From contig CAKUED010000024.1 in NCBI GenBank assembly GCA_934646005.1, positions 1-42,122 of the forward strand: a stretch of 42,122 nt of DNA. Reading direction: 5' to 3'. The position numbers and the translations under genes were made by a program. The stretch is from an uncultured Oscillospiraceae bacterium. Its GTDB lineage: Bacteria; Bacillota; Clostridia; Oscillospirales; Oscillospiraceae. Below the pieces are notes generated by a model. The model did not search any database, was not told the origin of the DNA, and worked only from the letters and a program-made list of their open reading frames with translations. Numbering within the stretch: position 1 is the stretch's first letter; every line of letters starts with the position of its first letter. This document shows positions 23,805-33,188 of the stretch, one piece after another.

Positions 23805-24414
23805 GTTCTGCATCGCCTTTCTTTTTATTGGATACAATTCTCAAAAATCCGAGTCCCGCGCGGATGCCGAGAGCAAGCGCGCGCCCGATGGTGATCGTGA
23901 GTATCATGCGCCCTTCTACGCGCATTTTGCCCGCCTGTGGGTCAAATTGCGGTGCGATCTGGCGCTTTTTGATGATGAAAAGTTTGTCCAGCAGCGGTGT
24001 GATGCCACCGATGACTGCCCACGCGCGCCCGTAGGCGATGGCGATTTTTGCAGGGTCGTCGCCGCCGCCGAAATAGACAAACAGCGTGAGGACCTCCACG
24101 CGCAGCTTGCGCCGCAGGTCGCCGAGCGTCTGCACGCCAAGCTGCAATAGCGCCCGCAGCTCCTGCGGGTCGCCGGAGAACAGCGGCTTTTTCGGCGCTG
24201 CTGCCGGTTTTTGTGCCAGTTTTTTCGCGGCGGGCTGCTTCTTTTTCTGCTTTTTGGGCTTTTTCGGTTTGGACGGCAGAATGCGCATGCGGAGGAAGCC
24301 GATCTTGATCGCCAAGCGCACCTCGCCGTCAAAGCCCGCGTCCACACCGACCGGGATGCAGCCGATGAGGACGAACACTGCCAGCACGAGCAGTACGATC
24401 ATCCACCAGCTCAT
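23785..24414 (-). CDS. DUF2953 protein (YtfI-like)
   Basis: 209-residue protein resembling YtfI (DUF2953) of B. subtilis, whose function is not established. One N-terminal transmembrane segment (MSWWMIVLLVLAVFVLIGCI) is followed by a short domain, then a strongly basic Lys/Ala/Pro stretch (about 49-77), then the C-terminal domain with FVYFGGGDDPAKIAIAYGRAWAVIG. The start overlaps the scpB stop by 4 bp (ATGA) and its end overlaps gerW, so it is part of the same operon. The association with gerW suggests a spore-related role, which is inference only. Confidence 0.85.
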   Translation of the reverse strand: MSWWMIVLLVLAVFVLIGCIPVGVDAGFDGEVRLAIKIGFLRMRILPSKPKKPKKQKKKQPAAKKLAQKPAAAPKKPLFSGDPQELRALLQLGVQTLGDLRRKLRVEVLTLFVYFGGGDDPAKIAIAYGRAWAVIGGITPLLDKLFIIKKRQIAPQFDPQAGKMRVEGRMILTITIGRALALGIRAGLGFLRIVSNKKKGDAEHEPPSV

Positions 24415-24998
24415 TCGGCAGCCTCTCCCTCCTGCGCGGCGGGCGCTTCACTCATGTCAAGCTGAAGCTGCTGGCGGCTGCGCAGATCGGTCAGCTCGAC
24501 CTCCGGCAGCTCATCCAGCGACGAAAGCCCGAACACGCGCAGAAAATCCGGCGTGGTGCGATATAAGATCGGGCGGCCGGGCACATTCAATCGCCCGTCC
24601 TCGCAGATGAGCTTTTTCGTCAGCAGCGCGCTGACGGAATACGCGCTGTCCACGCCGCGAATTTGTTCGATGTACGCCTTTGTGGTGGGCTGATAATACG
24701 CGACGATCGTCAGCGTTTCAAGCTGCGACTGCGAGAGCTTGGGCGGCTTGCGCGTCTCGAGCGTTTTGGTGACGAACGCCGCCTGCTCCGAGGCGGAGCA
24801 CATCTGATACGCATCCTCCAGCCGGACGATGCGGATGCCGCTGCGGTTGTAAGAAAGACTGTCCATGAGCGCCTTTGCTTCGCGCTCGATCTCGTCGGCA
24901 TCGACCTCCAGCGACTGGGCAAGGCGCGCGATGCTCACAGGCTCTCCCGCGGCGAAGAGCACCGCCATGAGCGTCCGCTGCAATTCAGTTTGTTCCAC
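24411..24998 (-). CDS. scpB: SMC-Scp complex subunit ScpB
   Basis: 195-residue ScpB, the winged-helix kleisin-interacting subunit of the SMC-ScpAB complex that condenses and segregates the chromosome. The family body is clear: LMAVLFAAGEPVSIARLA, then LSQSQLETLTIVAYYQP and IRGVDSAYSVSALLTKKLI, then YRTTPDFLRVFGLSSLDELP. The C-terminal tail (about 170-195) is Ala/Glu-rich. The start is GTG at 24998, 8 bp after AGGAGG. It follows scpA by 11 bp and overlaps the ytfI-like gene by 4 bp. Confidence 0.97.
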   Translation of the reverse strand: MEQTELQRTLMAVLFAAGEPVSIARLAQSLEVDADEIEREAKALMDSLSYNRSGIRIVRLEDAYQMCSASEQAAFVTKTLETRKPPKLSQSQLETLTIVAYYQPTTKAYIEQIRGVDSAYSVSALLTKKLICEDGRLNVPGRPILYRTTPDFLRVFGLSSLDELPEVELTDLRSRQQLQLDMSEAPAAQEGEAAE

Positions 24999-25009
24999 GC
25001 CGCCGCCTC

Positions 25010-25801
25010 CTATTCGTGCGCGACCGTCTCCTCCGGCATTTGCAGGTAGGTCACATCGACCTCGCCGCCGTCGGATTGCTCGACCGCGATGGATTTAAGT
25101 TTACATAATTCAAGAACTGCCAGAAACGTCGCCACGATCTCCGACCGGCTCTTGCTGCCGCGAAACAGCGACAGGAATTTGCATACGCCGTGCGAAATGA
25201 GCCGCTTTAAGAGCTGCGCCGCCTTCTGCGTGACGGAATACGGCTCAGAGCCGACAATGCCCGCGAAATTCGACACCGGCGGGGGCAGCAGCCGCTCGCT
25301 GCGCTCCTGCATGGCGGCAAACGCGTCCAGCAGGTCCTGCGGCTCGTGGCGGTAGCGGTAGGTATTGTCACGCGAGTACGGCTCAGGCTGCTTGCAGAAC
25401 AGACCCGCGCCCACGCCGTTGCGCTCCGAAATCCACGAAAACGCGGGCGCGAGCGCCTCGTACGCCTGCTTACGCTGGCGCTGCTCGAGGGATTGGATGA
25501 GCAGCTCCATTTCGCTCATCGCCTCCTCCTGCTCGGCGGCGGAAAGCAGCATTTTGGTTTTGATGAGCATGAGGTGCGACGCCATGGCGGTAAATTCGCT
25601 GGCGATCTCCACGTCCATGCGCTTCATTTCGTCCAGATACGCCAGATACTGCTCCAGAATCGCGGAAATGCTGACATCCTGAATTTCGATCTTGTTCTTG
25701 CTCAGCAGCAGAAAGATGACGTCCAGCGGGCCGTCAAAATCCTCCGGCGTTTCGGCGCGCGTGTGGACGATGCCATCCAGATGGTAGCGCGGTTGTTCCA
25801 T
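25010..25801 (-). CDS. scpA: SMC-Scp complex kleisin subunit ScpA
   Basis: 263-residue kleisin ScpA, which bridges the SMC ATPase heads and binds ScpB. The N-terminal SMC-binding region is visible in FDGPLDVIFLLLSKNKIEIQDVSISAILEQYLAYL and in EIASEFTAMASHLMLIKTKMLL. The C-terminal winged helix has the block SRSEIVATFLAVLELCKLKSIAVEQ. Length is usual for the family (240-270). The start is ATG 25801, with AGGA 7 bp upstream. It follows the M50 protease gene by 9 bp and precedes scpB, as expected. Confidence 0.96.
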   Translation of the reverse strand: MEQPRYHLDGIVHTRAETPEDFDGPLDVIFLLLSKNKIEIQDVSISAILEQYLAYLDEMKRMDVEIASEFTAMASHLMLIKTKMLLSAAEQEEAMSEMELLIQSLEQRQRKQAYEALAPAFSWISERNGVGAGLFCKQPEPYSRDNTYRYRHEPQDLLDAFAAMQERSERLLPPPVSNFAGIVGSEPYSVTQKAAQLLKRLISHGVCKFLSLFRGSKSRSEIVATFLAVLELCKLKSIAVEQSDGGEVDVTYLQMPEETVAHE

Positions 25802-25810
25802 GAAATGATC

Positions 25811-26503
25811 CTACATCAGGCACTTGAGCGTCAGTGTAAACGCCCAACTGCCGCCTTTCGTCAAGAGATCCAGCAGCCCCTCGCGTAAAAACGTCAGCGG
25901 AGCGTCCAGAACATTGGTCAGAAGCAAAATCGCCAGCAGCGCCATGCCGTAGCGCTCGTAGCGCATGAGCTTGTCATAGGCGCGCGCGGGCAGCAGCGCA
26001 AAGAGCACCTTCGAGCCGTCCAGCGGCGGGATGGGAAAAATATTGAACACCGCCAGACCCGCGCTGATGAGCTGCACACAATATAAAAATGTGAGCACAT
26101 ACGAAAGCCACGCCGCCGCCTTCACATAATACACGGCGGCAAGCGCCATGTACAGCACCACCGCGATATACGCCAGCAGCACATTGGCAAGCGGACCTGC
26201 CAGAGCCGTGATCGCCATGCCGGCTTTCGGGTTTTTGAAGTTGCGCATATCCACCGGCACAGGCTTTGCCCAGCCAAAATGGACGATCGCCATCATCACA
26301 AGACCGACAAGGTCGATATGCCGCAGCGGGTTGAGCGTCAGCCGCCCCGCGCGCTTCGCGGTAGGGTCGCCGAGCAGGTACGCGGCATAGCCGTGGCACG
26401 TCTCGTGGAACGTGATGCACAAAAGCGAGGCGCAGACGATCAGCGCCGTCTGGATGACGGAGTCAAAATCAAGCTGCTGCGCCCAGGTGATGAATTTATC
26501 CAA
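25811..26503 (-). CDS. Site-2 protease family membrane metalloprotease (M50)
   Basis: 230-residue polytopic membrane protein of peptidase family M50B, YwhC-like branch. The zinc motif HETCHG (HExxH, within the second segment) and the C-terminal motif NIFPIPPLDGSK provide the His and Asp ligands expected of site-2 proteases. Five or six hydrophobic segments are visible. The start codon is TTG at 26503, chosen because AGAGGGA lies about 8 bp upstream and no in-frame ATG fits. It heads the scpAB operon and has a good promoter just upstream. Its substrate is unknown; the neighbouring scpAB gene pair is a frequent partner. Confidence 0.9.
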   Translation of the reverse strand: MDKFITWAQQLDFDSVIQTALIVCASLLCITFHETCHGYAAYLLGDPTAKRAGRLTLNPLRHIDLVGLVMMAIVHFGWAKPVPVDMRNFKNPKAGMAITALAGPLANVLLAYIAVVLYMALAAVYYVKAAAWLSYVLTFLYCVQLISAGLAVFNIFPIPPLDGSKVLFALLPARAYDKLMRYERYGMALLAILLLTNVLDAPLTFLREGLLDLLTKGGSWAFTLTLKCLM

Positions 26504-26532
26504 GCGTTGTTCCCTCTTTGACCATTTTGGTT

Positions 26533-26561
26533 ATTTTAGCACAAAATATCCGGCTTGGCAA
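26533..26561 (-). promoter_or_regulatory. Promoter of the M50-scpAB-gerW-dac-rluB operon
   Basis: On the minus strand, -35 TTGCCA (26556-26561), a 17-bp spacer and an extended -10, TGCTAAAAT (core 26533-26538). It lies 30 bp upstream of the TTG start, just after the ysxC terminator. Confidence 0.75.
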
Positions 26562-26571
26562 TGTAGAAAAA

Positions 26572-26591
26572 GGGAGCGGCGCACCGCTCCC
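26572..26591 (-). terminator. Terminator of the tig-clpP-clpX-lon-ysxC block
   Basis: GGGAGCGG-CGCA-CCGCTCCC, an 8-bp GC-rich stem with a 4-nt loop, starting 9 bp after the ysxC stop codon and followed on the minus strand by TTTTT. This is a textbook intrinsic terminator. Confidence 0.93.
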
Positions 26592-26600
26592 CTATTTCGT

Positions 26601-27182
26601 TTATACGTCTTGCGTAATAAACCCAAGCAGCGCGTCGCGCCCTGTGCCGTTCTGCGCCGAAAACGGGATGAGCTCCACGGTATCGGGCAGTCCCAGCGTC
26701 TGGCGGATGCAGGCAAGATTGGGCTCGACCTCGCTCTTTTTGAGCTTGTCCATCTTGTTTGCCACCACGGCAAAGGGCTTGCCGCTGCCGAGAAACCAGT
26801 TTGCCATGATGACGTCGTTTTCCGTGGGCTTATGGCGCGCATCCACGAGCAGCACGCCGCGCGTGAGCGTGTCGTCGGCGGCAAAATACCGTTCCATCAG
26901 CTTTGCCCAGCGCTCTTTTTCACGCAGGGGCACTTTGGCGTAGCCATAGCCCGGCAGATCGACAAGATAGAGCGTCTTATCGATGCAAAAAAAGTTGATA
27001 TGCGTCGTTTTCCCGGGCGATTCGCCCACGCGCGCGAAATTTTTGCGCCGAAGCAGGCAGTTGATGACCGAGGATTTGCCGACGTTGGACTTGCCCGCAA
27101 AGGCGATCTGCGGCAGAGCGTCCTTGGGGCACTCCGCGACCGAGACGCAGGAGCGGATAAATTCCGCGTTGTGCAGATTCAT
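26601..27182 (-). CDS. ysxC: Ribosome biogenesis GTP-binding protein YsxC/EngB
   Basis: 193-residue TRAFAC GTPase YsxC (YihA/EngB), required for late 50S ribosome assembly. G motifs are in order: G1 GKSNVGKSS (about 30-38), G2 region PGKTTHINFF, G3 DLPGYGYAKV, G4 NKMDKLKKSE and G5 FSAQNGTG. Length is typical (about 190-200). GAGGG precedes the ATG at 27182 by about 7 bp. It follows lon by 10 bp and is the last gene before the terminator at 26572-26591; the lon-ysxC order is conserved in Bacillota. Confidence 0.97.
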   Translation of the reverse strand: MNLHNAEFIRSCVSVAECPKDALPQIAFAGKSNVGKSSVINCLLRRKNFARVGESPGKTTHINFFCIDKTLYLVDLPGYGYAKVPLREKERWAKLMERYFAADDTLTRGVLLVDARHKPTENDVIMANWFLGSGKPFAVVANKMDKLKKSEVEPNLACIRQTLGLPDTVELIPFSAQNGTGRDALLGFITQDV

Positions 27183-27192
27183 ACGCGCGCCC

Positions 27193-29613
27193 TCACTGGC
27201 GGATGCCCGGCTTCTGGCGGGACGGCTTTTTCGGCGGGAGGAACGCGGGCGCTTCCGGCTTGTCCTCCGGCTGCGCCGCCGACAGGACCGACAGATCCAG
27301 CGCCGTTTCGATCACCGTGTCCACATGGCGCACGGGGATGAAATTGAGCGCCTGCCGCACCGTCGGGTCGATCTCCGCGAGATCCTTTTCGTTCGCTGCC
27401 GGGATGATGACGGTATGCACGCCGTGGCGCAGCGCCGCCATCGTCTTTTCGCGCAGCCCGCCGATGGGCAGCACTCTGCCGCGGATGGAAATTTCGCCCG
27501 TCATGGCGACATCGCGCCGCACGGGCGCGCCGGTGAGCGCCGAGACGATCGCCGTGCAGACCGTGATACCGGCGGACGGTCCGTCCTTGGGGATCGCGCC
27601 CTCCGGGAAGTGGACGTGGATGTCCTTCGTCTTATAAAAGTCGGGCGCGAGGTGGTACTGCGCCGTGCGCGAACGGATATAGCTCATGGCGGCATAGACG
27701 GATTCCTTCATCACATCGCCGAGGTTGCCGGTCAGCTCGAGCTTTCCCGTGCCGTCCACCACGTTGACCTCGACCTCCAGCGTCTCGCCGCCGACCGCTG
27801 TCCAGGCAAGCCCGGTGACAAGACCGACGGTGTCGCCCGCGGGCAGCTCGTCCGGCAGGAATTTGCGAGGACCGAGAAGCTGATCGAGATTTGCGCCGTT
27901 TATGCGGATGCGCTTGGGCGCGTCATCCTCCACGAGGCGCATGGCGCACTTGCGGCAGACCGCCGCCAGTTCGCGCTCCAGATTGCGCACGCCGGATTCG
28001 CGGGTGTAGCAGGCGATAATTTCGCGGATGGCATCGTCCGACAGATGCACCACGCCCTTCGGGATGCCGTGGCGCGCGAGCTGCTTGGGCAGCAGGTGGC
28101 GCTTGGCAATTTGCAGCTTTTCTTCGTCGGTGTACGAGCCGAGCTCGATGACCTCCATGCGGTCCAGGAGCGCGCGCGGGACGGTGTCCAGCGTGTTGGC
28201 GGTGGCGATGAACATACACTCGTGCAGGTCAAACGGTACTTCCAGATAGTGGTCGCGGAACGTGGCGTTCTGCTCCGAATCGAGCACTTCGAGCAGCGCG
28301 GACGCGGGGTCGCCGCGATAGTCGCCGCCGAGCTTATCGATCTCGTCGAGCACGAGCAGGGCGTTTTTGGACTTTGCCTGCGCGATGCCGGACAGGATAC
28401 GACCGGGCATTGCGCCGATATACGTCTTGCGGTGACCGCGAATCTCCGCCTCATCGTGCACGCCGCCGAGCGAAATGCGGGCGTAATTGCGCCGCAGCGC
28501 GCGGGCGATGCTCAGGGCGATGGACGTTTTGCCGACACCCGGAGGGCCGACGAGGCACAAAATTTGCCCTGGCAGCTTCGGCGCGAGCTGGCACACGGCA
28601 AGCGTTTCGAGAATGCGCTGCTTGACCTTTTCAAGCCCGAAATGGTCGGCGTCCAGAATACGCGCGGCGGCGCGGACATTCAGCCGCTCCTGCGTGCGCT
28701 TGTTCCACGGCAGCTCCAGCACGAAATCGAGATAATTGCGCAGCAGCGCCGCCTCCGGCGAGGTAGACGGCTGTTTTGAAAGTCTGCGGCATTCGCCCAG
28801 CAGCTTTTCCTCCGTTTCTTCCGGCAGCTTCAGCGCGCGAATGCGGCGGCTGTAATCATCGCCGGTCTCGTCCGCGTCGCCGTCGCCCAGCTCCTCGTGG
28901 ATGGCGTGGAGCTGTTCGCGCAGGTAATATTCGCGCTGGTTCTTGTCCACGCGCTGCTGCACCTTTTCGGAAATTTCGTTTTCAAGATTCAGAATATCCA
29001 GCTCTTTGGCAAGATACACCGACGCCTGCTCCAGGCGGCGCACGGGATGGAGCTGCTCCAGCAGCTTCTGCTTTTCCTGATAGGAAAACGAGGCGTTCTG
29101 CCCGACAAAATCGGCAAGATAGCCCGGTCTTGTATCCTCAAACAGATCAGGCAGCGCGTCCGAGAGGTTTTTCGCCGCCAGATCGACGAACTGGTCGAGC
29201 TGCGCGAGCGTCTGGCGCATGAGCGCCTGTGTTTTCGGCAGATTCGCGTTTGCGGGCTGCTCCGGCAGCGCGATGACGCGCGCAAACAGATACGGCTCGG
29301 TGTGCACAACATCCAGCAGCCGCGCGCGAGTCACGCCCTCGACGAGAATGCGCATATTGCTGCCCGGCAGGCGCAGCACCTGCCGAATGATCGCCACCGT
29401 GCCGACCTCGTAAAGGTCGCTGCGCGCGGGATCGTCCTTCTGCGCGTCCTTCTGCGCAACGAGGAAAATGCGCTGATCCTCGCGCATGGCTTCCTCCACG
29501 GCGCGGGCAGACTTTTTGCGTCCCACGTCAAAGTGCGTCAGCATATTCGGGAACACACACAGCCCCCGCAGCGCCAGCACCGGCAGCACGGACGGTCGTT
29601 CAAAATCGTACAT
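27193..29613 (-). CDS. lon: ATP-dependent Lon protease (LonA)
   Basis: 806-residue LonA, a hexameric AAA+ serine protease that degrades damaged and regulatory proteins in the cytosol. The N-terminal substrate-recognition domain begins PVLALRGLCVFPNM. The AAA+ module has Walker A GPPGVGKTS (about 355-363) and Walker B LLVLDEIDKL. The C-terminal proteolytic domain has the catalytic serine in KDGPSAGIT and the catalytic lysine in GLREKTMAA. Start ATG 29613 is preceded by AAGGGAG. It has its own extended -10 promoter after clpX, so it may be partly independent of the upstream clp genes. The C-terminus ends in a basic, Lys/Pro-rich tail. Confidence 0.97.
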   Translation of the reverse strand: MYDFERPSVLPVLALRGLCVFPNMLTHFDVGRKKSARAVEEAMREDQRIFLVAQKDAQKDDPARSDLYEVGTVAIIRQVLRLPGSNMRILVEGVTRARLLDVVHTEPYLFARVIALPEQPANANLPKTQALMRQTLAQLDQFVDLAAKNLSDALPDLFEDTRPGYLADFVGQNASFSYQEKQKLLEQLHPVRRLEQASVYLAKELDILNLENEISEKVQQRVDKNQREYYLREQLHAIHEELGDGDADETGDDYSRRIRALKLPEETEEKLLGECRRLSKQPSTSPEAALLRNYLDFVLELPWNKRTQERLNVRAAARILDADHFGLEKVKQRILETLAVCQLAPKLPGQILCLVGPPGVGKTSIALSIARALRRNYARISLGGVHDEAEIRGHRKTYIGAMPGRILSGIAQAKSKNALLVLDEIDKLGGDYRGDPASALLEVLDSEQNATFRDHYLEVPFDLHECMFIATANTLDTVPRALLDRMEVIELGSYTDEEKLQIAKRHLLPKQLARHGIPKGVVHLSDDAIREIIACYTRESGVRNLERELAAVCRKCAMRLVEDDAPKRIRINGANLDQLLGPRKFLPDELPAGDTVGLVTGLAWTAVGGETLEVEVNVVDGTGKLELTGNLGDVMKESVYAAMSYIRSRTAQYHLAPDFYKTKDIHVHFPEGAIPKDGPSAGITVCTAIVSALTGAPVRRDVAMTGEISIRGRVLPIGGLREKTMAALRHGVHTVIIPAANEKDLAEIDPTVRQALNFIPVRHVDTVIETALDLSVLSAAQPEDKPEAPAFLPPKKPSRQKPGIRQ

Positions 29614-29653
29614 TTTATAACACTCCCTTCAAGGAGATTCGGGATTTTCTGAT

Positions 29654-29662
29654 AGTATAACA
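29654..29662 (-). promoter_or_regulatory. Extended -10 promoter of lon
   Basis: TGTTATACT on the minus strand (core TATACT 29654-29659), about 41 bp before the lon ATG. A TTACTT hexamer 17 bp upstream is a weak -35. No CIRCE or CtsR-type operator was seen beside it. Confidence 0.55.
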
Positions 29663-29673
29663 GGTAAATATGA

Positions 29674-29722
29674 CAAAAGTAATAAGCAACGGTGAAAAAC
29701 ACACGGCTGCTTATTACTTTTG
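29674..29722 (-). terminator. Inverted repeat between clpX and lon (possible terminator or attenuator)
   Basis: Perfect 15-bp AT-rich inverted repeat (29674-29688 and 29708-29722) with a 19-nt loop, 8 bp after the clpX stop codon. Its low GC content and lack of a clean T-run make it a weak or partial terminator. The lon promoter lies just beyond it. Confidence 0.55.
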
Positions 29723-29730
29723 AGACTGGT

Positions 29731-30996
<1,266 letters not shown>

Positions 30997-31020
30997 ACCG
31001 CCGTCTCCTTTCGTGCTGTG

Positions 31021-31602
31021 TTAACGGGTATAGATGACCTTATCGACCAGACCGTATTCCTTTGCCTGTTCGGCGGTCATGAAATTGTCGCGCTCAGTAT
31101 CCTGCCGGATCGTCTCGATGGGCTTGCCGGTGTTGTGCGCAAGGATCTCGTTGAGGTGCTCTTTGATCTTCAGCATCCGCGCCACATGGATCTGCATATC
31201 CGTGGTCTGACCCTGCGTGCCGCCGAGCGGCTGGTGGATCATGATCTCGGCGTTCGGCAGCGCGATGCGCTTGCCCTTCGCGCCGGACGACAGCAAAAAC
31301 GCGCCCATGGACGCCGCCATGCCGATGCAGATGGTGGAAACGTCGCACTTGATATACTGCATGGTGTCATAGATCGCCATGCCGTCGGTGACGCTGCCGC
31401 CGGGGCTGTTGATGTAGAACTGGATGTCCTTATCGGGATCTTGCGCCTCCAGATAGAGCATCTGGGCGACGATCAGGCTGGCTGTGGTGGAGTTGACCTC
31501 CTCCGAGAGCATAATGATGCGGTCATTGAGCAGGCGGGAAAAAATATCATACGACCGCTCTCCCCGGCTGGTCTGCTCAACAACATACGGTACTAAACTC
31601 AT
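31021..31602 (-). CDS. clpP: ATP-dependent Clp protease proteolytic subunit ClpP
   Basis: 193-residue serine protease that forms tetradecameric barrels with ClpX. The catalytic serine is S98 in GMAASMG and the histidine H123 in MIHQPLGG; the aspartate falls in TERDNFM. The start ATG 31602 is used because AAGGAG lies 8 bp upstream and it gives the family N-terminus [10 protein letters not shown]; an in-frame upstream ATG at 31641 would overlap the trigger factor terminal region without a ribosome binding site. It lies 51 bp after trigger factor and 24 bp before clpX. Confidence 0.98.
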   Translation of the reverse strand: MSLVPYVVEQTSRGERSYDIFSRLLNDRIIMLSEEVNSTTASLIVAQMLYLEAQDPDKDIQFYINSPGGSVTDGMAIYDTMQYIKCDVSTICIGMAASMGAFLLSSGAKGKRIALPNAEIMIHQPLGGTQGQTTDMQIHVARMLKIKEHLNEILAHNTGKPIETIRQDTERDNFMTAEQAKEYGLVDKVIYTR

Positions 31603-31653
31603 AAACGGATCTCCTTTCTTCGGATGAAACATTCTAACCATCCGGCAGGACCA

Positions 31654-33075
31654 TTATTCCTCCGTCTTCTCCTCTGCCTTTTCCGCAGCCTTCTTAGAGG
31701 TACGCTTCGCGGGCTTCTTTTCCGCCGCTTCGTCCTCACCCTCTGCCTTTTCGGCAGCCTTCTTGGTGGTACGCTTGGCAGCGGGCTTCTTCTCTTCCTT
31801 CTTCTCGACGGCAACGGCGCTATCCACGATCAGCTTGATTGCCTTCTTCGCGGCGAGGTCCGCTTCCACGGATTCCTTCTTCACAAGCTCCTTGACCTTG
31901 TCCAGCTCCATCTGGTACTGCTCCGCCATCTTCTTGAGCTCTTCTTCGATCTCTTCGTCGGTCACGGACAGCTTCTCTTCGTCCACGATCTGGCTGAGGA
32001 GGATGTTGGAGCGGACGGTGGTCTCCGCCATCGGGCGCATGGACTCGCGCATCGCCTTCAAGTCGCCGCCCATCATCTTGGCGTAGTCCTCGAGCTTCAT
32101 GCCCTGCATCTGAAGCTGATAGGCAAACTGCTCCAGGTGCTTGTCGAGCTGATCCTCGATCATGCAGTTCGGGATGTCGCAGGTCATGTTCTTGCCCGCG
32201 ATCTCGACTGCCTCGTTTTCAAACGCGCGGTCAGCCTCTTCCTGACGGGACTTCGTGAAGCGCGCCTTGATGTCCTTGCGCAGTGCCGCGAGGGTCTCAA
32301 ACTCGGACACGTCCTTCGCAAACTCGTCGTCGAGCTCGGGGAGGGTCGTCTCCTTGACCTCGTGGATCTTGCACTGGAAGGTGGCTTCCTTACCGGCAAG
32401 CTCCGGGGTATATTCGGTCGGGAACGTCACGACGACGTCCTTCTCATCGCCAGCCTTGCAGCCGGCGAGCTGATCCTCAAAGCCGGGGATGAACGAGCCG
32501 CTGCCGAGCTTCAGGGAGTAGCCCTCCGCCTTGCCGCCGTCAAACGGCTTGCCGTCCACAAAGCCCTCAAAATCCAGAACAACGGTGTCGCCGGTCTTTG
32601 CCTCGCGGTCAACGGTCTCGATACGGGCGTTGCGCTCCGCCATGCGGTTCAGCTCCGCATCGACCTCCGCCTTGGAGACGGAAACGGCAGCCTTGGGCAC
32701 TTCGATGCCCTTGTACGCGCCGAGGGTGACCTCGGGGTACAGCTCGGTGGAAACGGTCAGCACGACGTTGCCGTTCTCATCGGTATCCATATCGGCGACG
32801 GACGGCGTGCCAACAGCCTTGAGCTGCTGCGCCTCGATCGCCTGCGCGTAGATCTCGGGGAAGATCTCATTGATGGCATCCTCGTAGAAAACGGTCGCGC
32901 CGTACATACTCTCCACGACCTTGCGGGGCGCTTTGCCCTTGCGGAAGCCGGGGATCATGATGTTCTTCCTGCACTTGGCATACGCCTTGCCCAGTGCATC
33001 GTTGAACTCTGCCTTGTCGATCTCGACGACAACTTTAGCGCTGCCCTTTTCTTTTTCTACGCTCTTAACATTCAT
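31654..33075 (-). CDS. tig: Trigger factor with a Lys/Ala/Glu-rich repeat tail
   Basis: 473-residue ribosome-associated chaperone and peptidyl-prolyl isomerase. The ribosome-docking loop G43-F44-R45-K46-G-K is exactly placed, followed by the PPIase domain (about 150-235, VVLDFEGFVDGKPFDGG and FIPGFEDQL) and the helical C-terminal domain. The start at 33075 has AGGAGG 10 bp upstream; an in-frame ATG at 33096 lies before that ribosome binding site and is rejected. The last 50 or so residues are an unusual low-complexity tail with two copies of a motif like KKPAAKRTTKKAAEKAE, beyond the usual family end (about 430). The gene heads the tig-clpP-clpX-lon-ysxC series and has its own promoter. Confidence 0.96.
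   Translation of the reverse strand: MNVKSVEKEKGSAKVVVEIDKAEFNDALGKAYAKCRKNIMIPGFRKGKAPRKVVESMYGATVFYEDAINEIFPEIYAQAIEAQQLKAVGTPSVADMDTDENGNVVLTVSTELYPEVTLGAYKGIEVPKAAVSVSKAEVDAELNRMAERNARIETVDREAKTGDTVVLDFEGFVDGKPFDGGKAEGYSLKLGSGSFIPGFEDQLAGCKAGDEKDVVVTFPTEYTPELAGKEATFQCKIHEVKETTLPELDDEFAKDVSEFETLAALRKDIKARFTKSRQEEADRAFENEAVEIAGKNMTCDIPNCMIEDQLDKHLEQFAYQLQMQGMKLEDYAKMMGGDLKAMRESMRPMAETTVRSNILLSQIVDEEKLSVTDEEIEEELKKMAEQYQMELDKVKELVKKESVEADLAAKKAIKLIVDSAVAVEKKEEKKPAAKRTTKKAAEKAEGEDEAAEKKPAKRTSKKAAEKAEEKTEE
31671..31789 (-). repeat. 69-bp direct repeat encoding the trigger factor tail
   Basis: Two near-identical copies start at 31671 and 31740, a period of 69 bp (23 codons). They encode the duplicated Lys/Ala motif of the trigger factor C-terminus. 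The period is an exact multiple of 3, so expansion or contraction would keep the frame. Confidence 0.75.
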
Positions 33076-33139
33076 ATCGGTTTTTCCTCCTACCATGGTG
33101 CGGCATAACGCCCTAGTGCACCAATTTTGAATCCGCTAT

Positions 33140-33168
33140 ATTCTAACAGACTTCTTTGAATTTTTCCA
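33140..33168 (-). promoter_or_regulatory. Promoter of trigger factor
   Basis: On the minus strand, -35-like TGGAAA (33163-33168), a 17-bp spacer and an extended -10, TGTTAGAAT (core 33140-33145), about 65 bp before the tig ATG at 33075. No terminator is visible between the metallophosphoesterase end at 33189 and this promoter. Confidence 0.65.
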
Positions 33169-33188
33169 CAGTTATTTTCTAATTTTCA

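Noticed and set aside
26983..28779. Long plus-strand frame opposite ysxC and lon
   Set aside because: Lon and YsxC are unmistakable on the minus strand. The antisense product is Arg/His-rich with no family features.
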